NCBI RefSeq assembly: GCF_031180885.1
Contig: NZ_JAPSLK010000045.1
Coordinates: 1 to 64,000 of the forward strand
DNA length: 64,000 nt
Reading direction: 5' to 3'
Source: Saccharothrix sp.
Lineage (GTDB): Bacteria > Actinomycetota > Actinomycetes > Mycobacteriales > Pseudonocardiaceae
The position numbers and the translations under genes were made by a program. Shown in pieces: positions 51,277 to 60,802 of this stretch. Below the pieces are notes generated by a model. It had not been told where the DNA came from, ran no database searches, and saw nothing but the letters and a program-made list of their open reading frames with translations. Position 1 is the stretch's first letter; each line of letters opens with the position of its first letter.

Positions 51277-54200
51277 ATGAGCAGTGAGCGGATCGCAATT
51301 GTCGGCATCGGGTTGCGTTACCCCGACGCCGGTTCCACCGGGGAACTGTGGGAAAACGTGTTGGCCGGTCGACGTGCCTTCCGCCGGCTGCCCGACGAGC
51401 GGATGAACCACGCCGACTACTACTCGCCGGACCCGAAGGCGCCGGACCGCTTCTACTCGGCCAAGGCCGCGGTGCTGCGGGACTTCGAGTTCGACCGGGT
51501 CAAGTACCGCGTGGCGGGCAGCACGTACCGGTCGACCGACCTGACGCACTGGCTGGCGCTGGACGTGGTGTCGCAGGCCCTGGCCGACGCGGGCTTCCCC
51601 GACGCCGAGGGCCTGCCCCGGCGCAGCACCGGCGTGGTCCTGGGCAACAGCCTGACCGGCGAGTTCTCCCGCGCCAACATCATGCGGCTGCGCTGGCCGT
51701 ACGTGCGGCGCACGGTGGCCGCGGCGCTGACCGCCAAGGGCTGGCCGGAGGACGAGACCGCGGGCTTCCTGCGCGAGCTGGAGGTGCAGTACAAGGCGCC
51801 GTTCCCGCCGATCGACGAGGACTCGCTGGCGGGCGGTCTGGCCAACACCATCGCGGGCCGCATCTGCAACTACTTCGACCTGCACGGCGGCGGGTACACA
51901 GTGGACGGTGCGTGCTCGTCGTCGCTGCTGTCGGTGGCCACCGCGGCGAAGTCGTTGGTGGAAGGCGACCTGGACGTCGCGGTCGCCGGCGGCGTGGACC
52001 TGTCGATCGACCCGTTCGAGGTCATCGGGTTCGCCAAGACCGGCGCGCTGGCCACCGGCGAGATGAAGGTCTACGACAAGGACTCCAACGGCTTCTGGCC
52101 GGGCGAGGGCGCGGGGGCGCTGGTGCTGCTGCGCGAAGAGGACGCCCTGAAGCAGGGCCTGCGGATCTACGCGACCATCGCGGGCTGGGGCGTGTCGTCG
52201 GACGGCAAGGGCGGCATCACCCGCCCCGAGGCCAGCGGCCACCGGCTGGCGATCTCCCGCGCCTACGAGCGCGCGGGCTACGGCGTCGAGTCGGTGTCCT
52301 ACTTCGAGGGCCACGGCACCGGCACCGCGCTGGGCGACGCCACCGAGATCGAGGCGCTGTCCTCGGCCCGCCGCGCCGCCGACCCGAACGCCCGCCCCGC
52401 CGCGCTGAGCAGCGTCAAGGGCAACTTCGGGCACACCAAGGCCGCGGCGGGGGTCGCCGGACTGATCAAAGCGACCCTCGCCGTGCACCACCAGGTCATC
52501 CCGCCGGGCACCGGGCACTTCGACCCGCACCCGAAGCTCACCGCCGACGACGCGGTCATGTACGTGCCGCGCTCGGCCGAGCTGTGGCCCGACGACCGGC
52601 CCGTGCGCGCCGGCGTGTCGGCCATGGGCTTCGGCGGCATCAACACCCACATCACGCTGGAGCAGGCGCCCGACGCGGCCCGCCGGTCGAGCCTGGACGA
52701 CCAGACCCGCGCGCTGGTGGCGTCCCGCCAGGACGCCGAGGTGCTGCTGTTCGACGGCGTGGACCTCGCCGCGGTGCGCGCGAAGCTGAGCGAGGTCGCC
52801 GCGCTCGCGCCGAAGATCGCCTTCGCCGAGCTGGCCGACCTGGCGGGCGCGCTGGCCGCGCGGCTGACCGGCGCCCCGGTGCGCGCGGCGGTCGTGGCGA
52901 CCAGCCCCGACGAGGCCGCGCGCAAGGTCGGGCGGCTGCTGGAGCTGCTGGACACCGGCTCGGTGTTCGACGCCGCCGACGGCATCTTCCTGGACTCGCG
53001 GCCGTCCGCGCCGCGCATCGCGTTCCTGTTCCCCGGTCAGGGTTCCGGGAAGGGCGCGGTGGGCGCGATCCGCCGCCGGTTCGCCGTCGCCGAGGACGTC
53101 TTCGCGGGCCTGGGCCTGCCGACCAACGGCAACCAGGTGGCCACCGAGGTCGCCCAGCCGCGCATCGTGGCCGGGGCGCTGGCGGGCCTGAAGGTGTTGC
53201 GGGAGCTGGGGATCGAGGCGGACACCGCGGTCGGGCACAGCCTGGGCGAGCTGACCGCCGTGCACTGGGGCGGCGCGCTGAGCGCGAGCCGGGTGCTGAA
53301 CCTGGCCGCCGAACGCGGGCGCGTGATGGCCACCGCCAGCCACGGCGGCGGCGCGATGGCGGGCCTGGCCACCGGCCCCGAGCGGGCGCTGGAACTGGCC
53401 GCCGGTGAGGACGTGGTCATCGCGGGCTACAACGGCCCGACGCAGACCGTGCTGTCCGGCCCGGCCGAGGCGGTGGACCGGGTGTGCGCGGTGGCCCGCG
53501 AAGCCGGCGTCCACGCCACCCGCATCAACGTCTCGCACGCGTTCCACTCGCCGCTGGTCGAGCCCGCGGCGGTGGCCATGCGGGAGCGGCTGGTCGACTT
53601 CGACTTCGGCCGCCTGATCCGGCCGGTGCACTCCACGGTGACCGGTGACGTGCTGGAGCCCGGCACCGACCTGCGCGAGCTGCTGCGCGAGCAGGTCCTG
53701 CTGCCGGTCCGCTTCCACGAGGCCGCGGCCAAGGCGGCGGCGCGCACCGACCTGGTCCTGGAGGTCGGCCCCGGGCGCGTGCTGTCCGGGCTGATGGCCG
53801 AGATCGCGCCGGGCAAGCCCGCGCTGTCGGTGGACACCGACTCGGCGTCCCTGGTGCCGTTGCTGACGATCGTCGCGGCGGCGCACGCGCTGGGCGCGCC
53901 GGTCCGGGTGGACGCCCTGTTCGCCGACCGGGTCCTGCGCCCCCTGCCGCTGGACGGGGACATGACGTTCCTGGCCAGCCCGTGCGAGACCGCGCCGACG
54001 TGGGACGCGGGCGCGGTGGTCTTCGAGGAGCCGACCGCCAAGGCCGAGTCCACTGAGGACACTTCCGGCGAGTCGACGCTGGAGCTGCTGCGCCGGCTGG
54101 CGGCGGAGCGGGTCGAGCTGCCGCTGGACGCCATCAGCGCGTCCACGCACCCGCTGGACGACCTGCACCTGAGTTCCATCACGGTCGGCCAGCTGGTCAA

Positions 54201-57000
54201 CGAGGTCACCCGCACGCTGGGGCGGCCCGCGCTGGAGGCCCAGCCGAACTTCGCCACCGTGCGCCTGGGCGAGCTGGCCGAGCTGATCGACCAGCTCGCC
54301 GACACCGCCCACGCCGAGGAGAAGACCGACGGCGAGGTGCCCGGTGTGGCGCCGTGGGTGCGGCCGTTCCTGGTCACCCGGGTCGAACGCCCGCGCCCGG
54401 TCGCCACGTCCGTCGCGGCGGGGCAGTGGACCGTGTTCGCCCCCGAGGGGCACCCGCTGGCCGACGCCCTGCGCGGCGCGCTGCCCGGCGACGGCGTCCT
54501 GCTGATCGCGGCGGAGGGGGACACGAGCCTGTTCCTGGAGGCCGCGAAGACCGTGCTGGCCGCGCCCGCCGGGACCCGGTTCGCCGTGGTGCAGGGCAAG
54601 CTGGGCGCGTCCGGCTTGGCCCGCACGCTGCACCTGGAAGCGCCGCAGGTGCCGGTGACCGTGGTCGAACTGGCCGACGACACCGACGCGGTGGCGCGGG
54701 TGGCCGCCGAGGTCGCCGCCACGACCGGCTTCTCGCAGGTCCGCTACGACGAGGACGGCGTGCGCACCGTCCCGGTGCTGCGCGCGGTGTCCGGGCAGAA
54801 GACCGGCACCCCGCTGACGGCGGACGACGTGCTGCTGGTGACCGGTGGCGGCAAGGGCATCACCGCCGAGTGCGCCCTGGCCATGGCGCAGGACTCCGGC
54901 GCCGCGCTGGCCCTGGTCGGCCGCGCCGACCCGGCCCAGGACACCGAACTGGCCTCGAACCTGGCCCGCATGACCGCGGCCGGCATCCGCTACCGCTACG
55001 AGCGGGCCGACGTGACCTCGCGCGCCGAGGTCGCCGACGTGGTGGAGGTCTTCCGCGCGGAACTGGGCGAGGTGACCGCCGTGCTGCACGGCGCGGGCCG
55101 CAACGAGCCGCGCGCGATCACCGGCCTGACCGACGAGGACTTCGCCAAGACCCTCGCGCCCAAGATCGACGGCCTGAAGGCCGTGCTGGACGCGGTCGAC
55201 CCGGAGCGGATCAAGCTCCTGGTCACCTTCGGCAGCATCATCGGCCGGGCGGGCCTGCGCGGCGAGGCGCACTACTCCACCGCGAACGACTGGATGTCCG
55301 AGCTGACCGTGGACTTCGGCCGCAAGCACCCGAAGGCGCGCGTGCTGGCGCTGGAGTGGTCGGTGTGGTCGGGCGCGGGCATGGGCGAGCGGCTCGGCGT
55401 GGTCGAGGCGCTGATGCGCGACGGCATCACGCCGATCTCCACCGACGCCGGCATCGGCGTGCTGCGCGAGGTGCTGGCCGACCCCGAGGTCGGTCCGGTG
55501 CTGGTGGTCAGCGGCCGGGCGGCCGGCCTGCCCACGTTGGAGATGGAGCGCAACGACCTCCCGCTGACCCGGTTCGTGGACCGCGTGCTGGTGCACTACC
55601 CGTCGGTCGAGCTGGTCACCGAGGCGGAGCTGTCCGCGGGCAGCGACCCGTACCTGGGCGACCACCTGCTGGAGGGCGACCTGCTGTTCCCGGCGGTGCT
55701 GGGCATGGAGGCCATGACCCAGGTGGCGACCGCGTTGACCGGGTTCGACGTGCCGCCGGTGCTGGAGGACGTGGAGTTCCTGCGGCCGGTCGTGGTGCGG
55801 CCGGACGGCGCGCTGACCGTGCGGCTGGCCGCGCTGGCCCAGGGCGACGTGGTGGACGTGGCCATCCGGGCCGAGGACACCGGGTTCTCCGCCGACCACT
55901 TCCGCGCCCGCCTGCGGTTCCCGCGCCCGGAGATCCCCGCGGGCGGCCCGGTCGAGGAGCCCGGCCTGCCGCTGGTCCCGGTCGACCCGGTGACCGAGCT
56001 GTACGGCAGCGTCCTGTTCCAGGGCAAGCGGTTCCAGCGGTTGCAGGGCTACCGGCGGGCCTCCGCGCGGCACGCCGTGGCCGAGGTCGCGACCACGCCG
56101 GTGGCGTCCTGGTTCGCCCCGTTCCTGCCGCAGGACCGGCTGCTGGCCGACCCGGGCACGCGGGACGTGATGATGCACGCCATCCAGTGCTGCGTCCCGG
56201 ACGCGACCCTGCTGCCGCAGCGGGTGGAGCGGCTGTACCTGGCCCACCCGAGCGAGCAGGCCGCCGAGTACGTCGTGCTCGACGCCCGCGAGCGGTCCCA
56301 GGACGGCGACAGCTACACCTACGACCTCGACGTCCGCGACCCCTCCGGGAAGGTCGTCGAGCGGTGGGAGGGCCTGGTTCTGCGGGCGGTGCGCAAGCGC
56401 GACGGCGCCGGCCCGTGGACGCCGACCATGCTCGGCTCCTACCTGGAGCGGTCGCTGGAACGCGTGCTCGGCGGCACCCGGGCGGTCGTCGTGGAGCCCG
56501 ACCCGACCGACACCGAGTCCGACCGGCGCACCCAGACCGCCCTGGCGCTGGGCCGCGCGCTCAACCGCAAGGTCGACGTCCGCTACCGGCCCGACGGCAA
56601 GCCCGAGGTCGACGGCGTGGCGGTCTCCGCGTCGCACGGCGCCGGCCTGACGCTGGCCGTCGCGGGCGGCGGGAAGCTCGGCTGCGACGTCGAGACCGCG
56701 CTGCCGCGCGCCGAGCAGGACTGGGCCGACCTGCTGGGCAAGGACCTGCTGGCCGTCCGCGACCTGCTCACCCGGGAGGCCGCCGAGACCGCGGCGGTCG
56801 CCGGGACGCGGGTGTGGGGCGCGCTGGAGTGCCTGCGCAAGACCGGGTCCACCACCCAGGCCCTCACCGTCGAACGGGTCCACCCCGACGGCTGGGCCGT
56901 GCTGTCCGCGGGTGACGCGAAGGTCGCCACCTGGGCCACGACCGTGAACGGGCGCACCGAGCCGGTGGTCTTCGCGGTCCTCGTCGGGAAGGAGGGCTGA
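51277..57000 (+). CDS. Enediyne polyketide synthase (KS-AT-ACP-KR-DH-PPTase)
   Basis: The 1907-residue iterative type I synthase has the enediyne PKS layout: KS 1-455 (Cys213 in DGACSSS, His346 in EGHGTGT, His386 in NFGHTK), AT about 583-860 (Ser655 in GHSLGE), ACP about 930-1000 (Ser967 in DLHLSSI), KR about 1185-1370 (TGGGKGI, then HYSTAND with its Tyr), DH about 1450-1650 (His1463 in HLLEGDLLFP) and a C-terminal phosphopantetheinyl transferase about 1700-1907 (Asp1804/Glu1806 in CDVE). Such enzymes make a linear conjugated polyene that the thioesterase releases. The fused transferase activates the ACP itself. The ATG at 51277 gives MSSERIAIVGIGLRYPDAG. It heads the unit PKS, thioesterase, flavin reductase, SDR, carboxylase. 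Ring size of the final product cannot be told by eye. Confidence 0.97.
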   Translation: MSSERIAIVGIGLRYPDAGSTGELWENVLAGRRAFRRLPDERMNHADYYSPDPKAPDRFYSAKAAVLRDFEFDRVKYRVAGSTYRSTDLTHWLALDVVSQALADAGFPDAEGLPRRSTGVVLGNSLTGEFSRANIMRLRWPYVRRTVAAALTAKGWPEDETAGFLRELEVQYKAPFPPIDEDSLAGGLANTIAGRICNYFDLHGGGYTVDGACSSSLLSVATAAKSLVEGDLDVAVAGGVDLSIDPFEVIGFAKTGALATGEMKVYDKDSNGFWPGEGAGALVLLREEDALKQGLRIYATIAGWGVSSDGKGGITRPEASGHRLAISRAYERAGYGVESVSYFEGHGTGTALGDATEIEALSSARRAADPNARPAALSSVKGNFGHTKAAAGVAGLIKATLAVHHQVIPPGTGHFDPHPKLTADDAVMYVPRSAELWPDDRPVRAGVSAMGFGGINTHITLEQAPDAARRSSLDDQTRALVASRQDAEVLLFDGVDLAAVRAKLSEVAALAPKIAFAELADLAGALAARLTGAPVRAAVVATSPDEAARKVGRLLELLDTGSVFDAADGIFLDSRPSAPRIAFLFPGQGSGKGAVGAIRRRFAVAEDVFAGLGLPTNGNQVATEVAQPRIVAGALAGLKVLRELGIEADTAVGHSLGELTAVHWGGALSASRVLNLAAERGRVMATASHGGGAMAGLATGPERALELAAGEDVVIAGYNGPTQTVLSGPAEAVDRVCAVAREAGVHATRINVSHAFHSPLVEPAAVAMRERLVDFDFGRLIRPVHSTVTGDVLEPGTDLRELLREQVLLPVRFHEAAAKAAARTDLVLEVGPGRVLSGLMAEIAPGKPALSVDTDSASLVPLLTIVAAAHALGAPVRVDALFADRVLRPLPLDGDMTFLASPCETAPTWDAGAVVFEEPTAKAESTEDTSGESTLELLRRLAAERVELPLDAISASTHPLDDLHLSSITVGQLVNEVTRTLGRPALEAQPNFATVRLGELAELIDQLADTAHAEEKTDGEVPGVAPWVRPFLVTRVERPRPVATSVAAGQWTVFAPEGHPLADALRGALPGDGVLLIAAEGDTSLFLEAAKTVLAAPAGTRFAVVQGKLGASGLARTLHLEAPQVPVTVVELADDTDAVARVAAEVAATTGFSQVRYDEDGVRTVPVLRAVSGQKTGTPLTADDVLLVTGGGKGITAECALAMAQDSGAALALVGRADPAQDTELASNLARMTAAGIRYRYERADVTSRAEVADVVEVFRAELGEVTAVLHGAGRNEPRAITGLTDEDFAKTLAPKIDGLKAVLDAVDPERIKLLVTFGSIIGRAGLRGEAHYSTANDWMSELTVDFGRKHPKARVLALEWSVWSGAGMGERLGVVEALMRDGITPISTDAGIGVLREVLADPEVGPVLVVSGRAAGLPTLEMERNDLPLTRFVDRVLVHYPSVELVTEAELSAGSDPYLGDHLLEGDLLFPAVLGMEAMTQVATALTGFDVPPVLEDVEFLRPVVVRPDGALTVRLAALAQGDVVDVAIRAEDTGFSADHFRARLRFPRPEIPAGGPVEEPGLPLVPVDPVTELYGSVLFQGKRFQRLQGYRRASARHAVAEVATTPVASWFAPFLPQDRLLADPGTRDVMMHAIQCCVPDATLLPQRVERLYLAHPSEQAAEYVVLDARERSQDGDSYTYDLDVRDPSGKVVERWEGLVLRAVRKRDGAGPWTPTMLGSYLERSLERVLGGTRAVVVEPDPTDTESDRRTQTALALGRALNRKVDVRYRPDGKPEVDGVAVSASHGAGLTLAVAGGGKLGCDVETALPRAEQDWADLLGKDLLAVRDLLTREAAETAAVAGTRVWGALECLRKTGSTTQALTVERVHPDGWAVLSAGDAKVATWATTVNGRTEPVVFAVLVGKEG

Positions 57001-57006
57001 GCCGCC

Positions 57007-57465
57007 ATGTCGGACTACTACGAGATCCGCCACACCGTCGGGTTCGAGGAGACCAACCTCGTCGGCAACGTCTACTACGTGAACTACCTGCGCTGGCAGG
57101 GCCGGTGCCGGGAGATGTTCCTCAAGGAGAAGGCGCCCGCCGTGCTGGCCGAGGTCCAGGAGGACCTCAAGCTGTTCACGCTGAAGGTGGAGTGCGAGTT
57201 CTTCAACGAGATCACCGCGTTCGACGAGCTCTCGGTGCGGATGCGGCTGGAGGAGCTGACCCAGACCCAGATCCAGTTCAGCTTCGACTACGTCAAGGTC
57301 ACCGGCGGCGAGGAGGTGCTGGTCGCCCGCGGCCGGCAGCGCATCGCCTGCATGCGCGGCCCGAACACCGACACGGTGCCCGCGCGGGTCCCGGAGGAGC
57401 TGCGGCGGGCGCTGGCGCCCTACGCGGAGACCCCGGTCCTGGCCCGGGCCGGACTGGGGGGATGA
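57007..57465 (+). CDS. Enediyne thioesterase (TEBC/E10, hot-dog fold)
   Basis: The 152-residue protein matches the 4-hydroxybenzoyl-CoA-type hot-dog thioesterases that accompany every enediyne PKS and release the polyene chain. Seen are YEIRHTVGFEETNLVGNVYYVNYLRWQGRCREMF (in parts; NVYYVNYLRWQG is the core motif), the LFTLKVECEFFNEITAFDEL strand and QIQFSFDYVKV. The enediyne members use an arginine and a tyrosine-rich helix instead of the usual Asp; the arginine in QGRCRE fits. It starts six bases after the PKS stop with GGAGGG upstream, so is tightly cotranscribed. Confidence 0.96.
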   Translation: MSDYYEIRHTVGFEETNLVGNVYYVNYLRWQGRCREMFLKEKAPAVLAEVQEDLKLFTLKVECEFFNEITAFDELSVRMRLEELTQTQIQFSFDYVKVTGGEEVLVARGRQRIACMRGPNTDTVPARVPEELRRALAPYAETPVLARAGLGG

Positions 57466-57469
57466 CCCG

Positions 57470-57967
57470 ATGTACGAAGCGGTGCCCACGATGGAGGAGA
57501 CGTCGCTGCGGGAGGCCATGTCCCGCTTCGCGACGGGTGTGACCGTCCTGACGGTCGGCGGTGAGCACGCCCACGGCATGACCGCGAACTCGTTCACGTC
57601 GGTGTCGCTGGACCCGCCGCTGGTGCTGTGCTGCGTCTCCCGCGCGGCGGTGATGCACGACGCGATCACCAACGCCAAGCGGTTCGCCGTCTCCGTCATG
57701 GGCGCCGAGCAGGAGCGGACGGCGCGGTACTTCGCGGACAAGCGCCGTCCGCGGGGGCCGGCGCAGTTCGACGTGGTGGACTGGCTGCCCGGCGACCACA
57801 CCGGCGCGCCGCTGCTGTCCGGCGCGCTGGCGTGGCTGGAGTGCGAGCTGGCGCAGTGGTACGAAGGCGGTGACCACACGATCTTCGTGGGTCGGGTGCT
57901 CAGCTGCCGCCGGGGTGCGGGCACGCGGGCGCTGCTGTTCTACGGCAGCGCGTTCCACCAGGTCTGA
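57470..57967 (+). CDS. Flavin reductase (SgcE6-like)
   Basis: The 165-residue protein belongs to the FMN-binding split-barrel reductases that supply reduced flavin to two-component monooxygenases. It shows MSRFATGVTVLTVGG, AHGMTANSFTSVSLDPPLVLCCV (in parts), FAVSVMGAEQE and the GGDHTIFVGRV histidine segment. SgcE6 of the C-1027 pathway is a known relative serving a flavin-dependent monooxygenase. No obvious partner monooxygenase is in the window, so its client is unknown. The ATG at 57470 follows the thioesterase stop after four bases, though an internal ATG (METTSLREAM-like region, MEETSL) eight codons later is also possible. Confidence 0.9.
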   Translation: MYEAVPTMEETSLREAMSRFATGVTVLTVGGEHAHGMTANSFTSVSLDPPLVLCCVSRAAVMHDAITNAKRFAVSVMGAEQERTARYFADKRRPRGPAQFDVVDWLPGDHTGAPLLSGALAWLECELAQWYEGGDHTIFVGRVLSCRRGAGTRALLFYGSAFHQV

Positions 57968-57996
57968 GGAGTTCGGGTTCGCGGAGGGGAGCGCTC

Positions 57997-59004
57997 ATGC
58001 TGGTGACCGTCACCGGGGGCAGTGGTTTCGTCGGGTCCCACACGGTCGCGGAATTGGTGCGGACGGGTCACCGGGTGCGCCTGCTGGTCCGGTCGGAGTC
58101 CACTGTGGACACCGCGCTGCGGCCGCTGGAGGTGCCCTCGGGCGCGGTGGACGTGGTGGTCGGCGACGTGACCGACGAGCCGGCCGTCACGTCGGCGCTG
58201 CGCGGGGCGGACGCCGTCGTCCACGCCGCGTCGGTGTACTCGTTCGACCGGCGGCGGCGCGCGGAGATGCTGCGCACCAACGTCCGCGGCACCGAGGTGG
58301 TGCTGGGGACCGCGCGCCGGCTGGGCACCGGCCGGATCGTGCACGTGTCCAGCATCGCCGCGCTGTTCGGGCGGGGCGTGCGGGTGATCCGGGAGACCTC
58401 GCCGGTGGGCAGCACCCGCGAGTCCTACGCCGCGACGAAGGCCGCGTCCGAGGCGGTGGCGCGCGAGCTGCGGGACGCGGGCGCGCCGGTCGTGATCAGC
58501 TACCCGCCCGCCCTCCTCGGCCCGCACGACCCGAAGGTCGGCGACCAGACCGAGCGGCTGCGCAACACCCTGCGCGGCCTGATGCCGATGTGGCCCTCCG
58601 GGGGCCTGCAGATCGGTGACGTCCGGGACACCGCGGCGCTGCACGCGGCGCTGCTCGACCCGGACGTCACCGGCGGGCACTTCGGCCCCGGCCGGTACCT
58701 GACCACGTCCGAGTACGTGCGGACGGTGCGCCAGGTGACGGGCCGGGCGCTGCCCGCGGTGTTCCTGCCGGCGGCGATGATGGCGCCGGTGGGGAAGTTC
58801 GTGGACCTGGTGCAGCCGCTGTGGCCGTGGCACATCCCCGCCGAGTACGGGGCGATCGCCACGGTCGGGGCGGCCACCCGGGTGGACGCCTCGGCGAGCA
58901 CGCTGGACCTCAAGCCGAGGCCGTTCGCCGACACGGTGGCCGACGCGGTCCGCTGGCTGGGCGCGGCGGGCCTGCTGACCGCACGGCAGGTGGGGCGCCC
59001 GTGA
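57997..59004 (+). CDS. NAD-dependent epimerase/dehydratase (extended SDR)
   Basis: The 335-residue enzyme starts with the Rossmann motif TGGSGFVGSHTVAELV and has DVTDEPAVTSALRGADAVVHAAS, the catalytic pair Tyr144-Lys148 (SYAATKAASE) preceded by VSSIAALFG, and a PPALLGPHDPKVGD segment. It is closest to the dihydroflavonol-4-reductase/3-beta-HSD-like group of extended SDRs, so reduction or oxidation of a hydroxy/keto group is more likely than sugar epimerisation. GGAGGGGA precedes the ATG at 57997. It overlaps the carboxylase beta-subunit gene by four bases. The substrate in this pathway is unknown. Confidence 0.87.
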   Translation: MLVTVTGGSGFVGSHTVAELVRTGHRVRLLVRSESTVDTALRPLEVPSGAVDVVVGDVTDEPAVTSALRGADAVVHAASVYSFDRRRRAEMLRTNVRGTEVVLGTARRLGTGRIVHVSSIAALFGRGVRVIRETSPVGSTRESYAATKAASEAVARELRDAGAPVVISYPPALLGPHDPKVGDQTERLRNTLRGLMPMWPSGGLQIGDVRDTAALHAALLDPDVTGGHFGPGRYLTTSEYVRTVRQVTGRALPAVFLPAAMMAPVGKFVDLVQPLWPWHIPAEYGAIATVGAATRVDASASTLDLKPRPFADTVADAVRWLGAAGLLTARQVGRP

Positions 59005-60599
59005 CCACCTCCAACGTCGAGCACGTCGGCGCGGACCTGCGGCCGGAGCTGCCCCCGCGCACCATGGACCTGCTGCGCGAGCGCAACGACGACCTGCGCA
59101 GCCGTGCCGTCTCGGGCGACAACGCCCACCGCCAGCACGCCCTCGGCAAGCGCACCGCCCGGGAGCGCCTGGACCTGTTGCTGGACCCGGGTTCCTTCGT
59201 CGAGGTGGACCTGTTCCGCCGCCACCAGGCCCACGGCCTGAAGGTCTCCGACCACCGCCCCCACACCGACGGCGTGGTGGCGGGGTCGGGCACGATCGAG
59301 GGCCGGCGGGTGTTCGTCTACGCCCAGGACTTCACCATCTTCGGCGGGTCGCTGGGGCAGGCGCACGCGGCGAAGATCCACAAGGTGATGGACATGGCTT
59401 TGGCCACCGGGTCCCCCATCATCGGCCTGAACGACAGCGGCGGCGCGCGCATCCAAGAGGGTGTGATGGCCCTCGACGGCTACGGCGGCATCTTCCGCCG
59501 CCAGGTCGAGGCGTCCGGCGTGATCCCGCAGATATCGGTGGTGCTGGGGCCTTGCGCCGGTGGTGCCGCGTACTCGCCCGCGTTGGCGGACTTCACGTTC
59601 ATGGTGCGCGGTACGGGGCAGATGTACCTGACCGGGCCGGACGTGGTGGCCGCGGTGAACGGCGAGCGTGTCACGCACGAGCAGTTGGGTGGCGCGGCCG
59701 TCCACGGTGGACTGTCCGGGGTGGCTTCCTTCGTGCACGACGACGAGGAGAGCTGCCTGGCGGACGTCCGGTATCTGGTTTCTTTGCTGCCTTCCAACAA
59801 CATGGAGCCGCCGCCGGCTTATGAGCCATGTGGCGCCGAGGACGACATCCGTCCGGCTTTCGCGTCCATGGTTCCGGTGGAGCCCAACAAGCCTTATGAC
59901 ATCCGGGACCTGATCGCGGAGTTGGTGGACGACGGGGAGTTCCTGGAGGTCCACGAGGGGTGGGCGGCGAACGTGGTGTGCGCGTTCGGCCGGGTGGACG
60001 GTTCGGTGGTAGGGGTGGTGGGCAACCAGCCCATGGTGTTGGCCGGCGTGTTGGACATCGAGGCTTCGCAGAAGGCGGCCCGGTTCGTGCGTTTCTGCGA
60101 CGCTTTCGGGATTCCGCTGGTTTCGCTGGTGGACGTGCCCGGGTTCCTGCCGGGGACCGACCAGGAACACCACGGCGTGATCCGGCACGGGGCGAAGCTG
60201 CTGTACGCGTATTGCGAGGCTACGGTGCCTCGCATCCAGGTGATCGTGCGCAAGGCTTACGGCGGTGCGTACATCGTCATGGACTCGCGCTCGATCGGGA
60301 CGGACTTGTCGTTGGCGTGGCCGACGAACGAGATCGCCGTGATGGGCGCGGAGGGCGCGGTGAACGTGATCTTCCGCAAGGAGTTGGCGGCGGCGGCCGA
60401 TCCGGCGGAGTTGCGGGCGGAGTTGTTGGCGGAGTACTCGGAGCAGTTGGTGCACCCGTACTACGCGGCGGAACGGGGGTTGGTGGACGACGTCATCGAC
60501 CCTTCGCAGACGCGTTCCGCGGTGGCACGGGGGTTGGCGATGCTCCGCGACAAGCGACGGCAACCGGCGGCGCGCAAGCACGGCAACGTCCCTTTGTAG
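59001..60599 (+). CDS. Acyl-CoA carboxylase, carboxyltransferase beta subunit
   Basis: The 532-residue protein is a full-length PccB/AccD-type carboxyltransferase: LGKRTARERLDLLLDPGSF, DGVVAGSGTIEGRRVFVYAQDFT (in parts), GLNDSGGARIQEG, GPCAGGAAYSPAL, DVPGFLPGTDQEHHGVIRHGAKLLYAY and RKAYGGAYIVM. These form the two crotonase-like halves with their oxyanion loops. It moves carboxylate from biotin to acetyl- or propionyl-CoA. Here it may boost malonyl-CoA supply for the polyene, as inferred from its place at the end of the PKS unit. No biotin carboxylase/BCCP alpha subunit is in the window, so it must use one encoded elsewhere. The GTG at 59001 overlaps the SDR stop (GTGA). Confidence 0.95.
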   Translation: MTTSNVEHVGADLRPELPPRTMDLLRERNDDLRSRAVSGDNAHRQHALGKRTARERLDLLLDPGSFVEVDLFRRHQAHGLKVSDHRPHTDGVVAGSGTIEGRRVFVYAQDFTIFGGSLGQAHAAKIHKVMDMALATGSPIIGLNDSGGARIQEGVMALDGYGGIFRRQVEASGVIPQISVVLGPCAGGAAYSPALADFTFMVRGTGQMYLTGPDVVAAVNGERVTHEQLGGAAVHGGLSGVASFVHDDEESCLADVRYLVSLLPSNNMEPPPAYEPCGAEDDIRPAFASMVPVEPNKPYDIRDLIAELVDDGEFLEVHEGWAANVVCAFGRVDGSVVGVVGNQPMVLAGVLDIEASQKAARFVRFCDAFGIPLVSLVDVPGFLPGTDQEHHGVIRHGAKLLYAYCEATVPRIQVIVRKAYGGAYIVMDSRSIGTDLSLAWPTNEIAVMGAEGAVNVIFRKELAAAADPAELRAELLAEYSEQLVHPYYAAERGLVDDVIDPSQTRSAVARGLAMLRDKRRQPAARKHGNVPL

Positions 60600-60618
60600 G
60601 GCTCGTGGGGTAGATGGC

Positions 60619-60654
60619 ACCCCCGGCGCTGGGATCTTGGTCAGCGCCGGGGGT
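60619..60654 (+). terminator. Terminator of the PKS operon
   Basis: ACCCCCGGCGCTG pairs exactly with CAGCGCCGGGGGT around a 10-base loop, followed by GTTATT, 20 bases after the carboxylase stop. It closes the PKS-thioesterase-reductase-SDR-carboxylase unit. Confidence 0.9.
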
Positions 60655-60802
60655 GTTATTCGGGCGGCTCCGGTCCAAGCGGAGTGGGCGAGGTCGCCGA
60701 CCTGGGCGAGGCGTCGCCCGGGCCGCAGCCGGGCACCTCCGGCCAGAGCCGGATCTGCTTGGTGTTGATGCCAGGACGGGCCGTCCGGCTGGGTGGATCG
60801 GG

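Noticed and set aside
51172..57924. A 2250-codon open frame on the minus strand opposite the PKS and its neighbours
   Set aside because: Its translation is a low-complexity Arg/Gly/His/Ala mixture with no domain, as expected from the complement of high-G+C codons; the plus strand has the full PKS domains.
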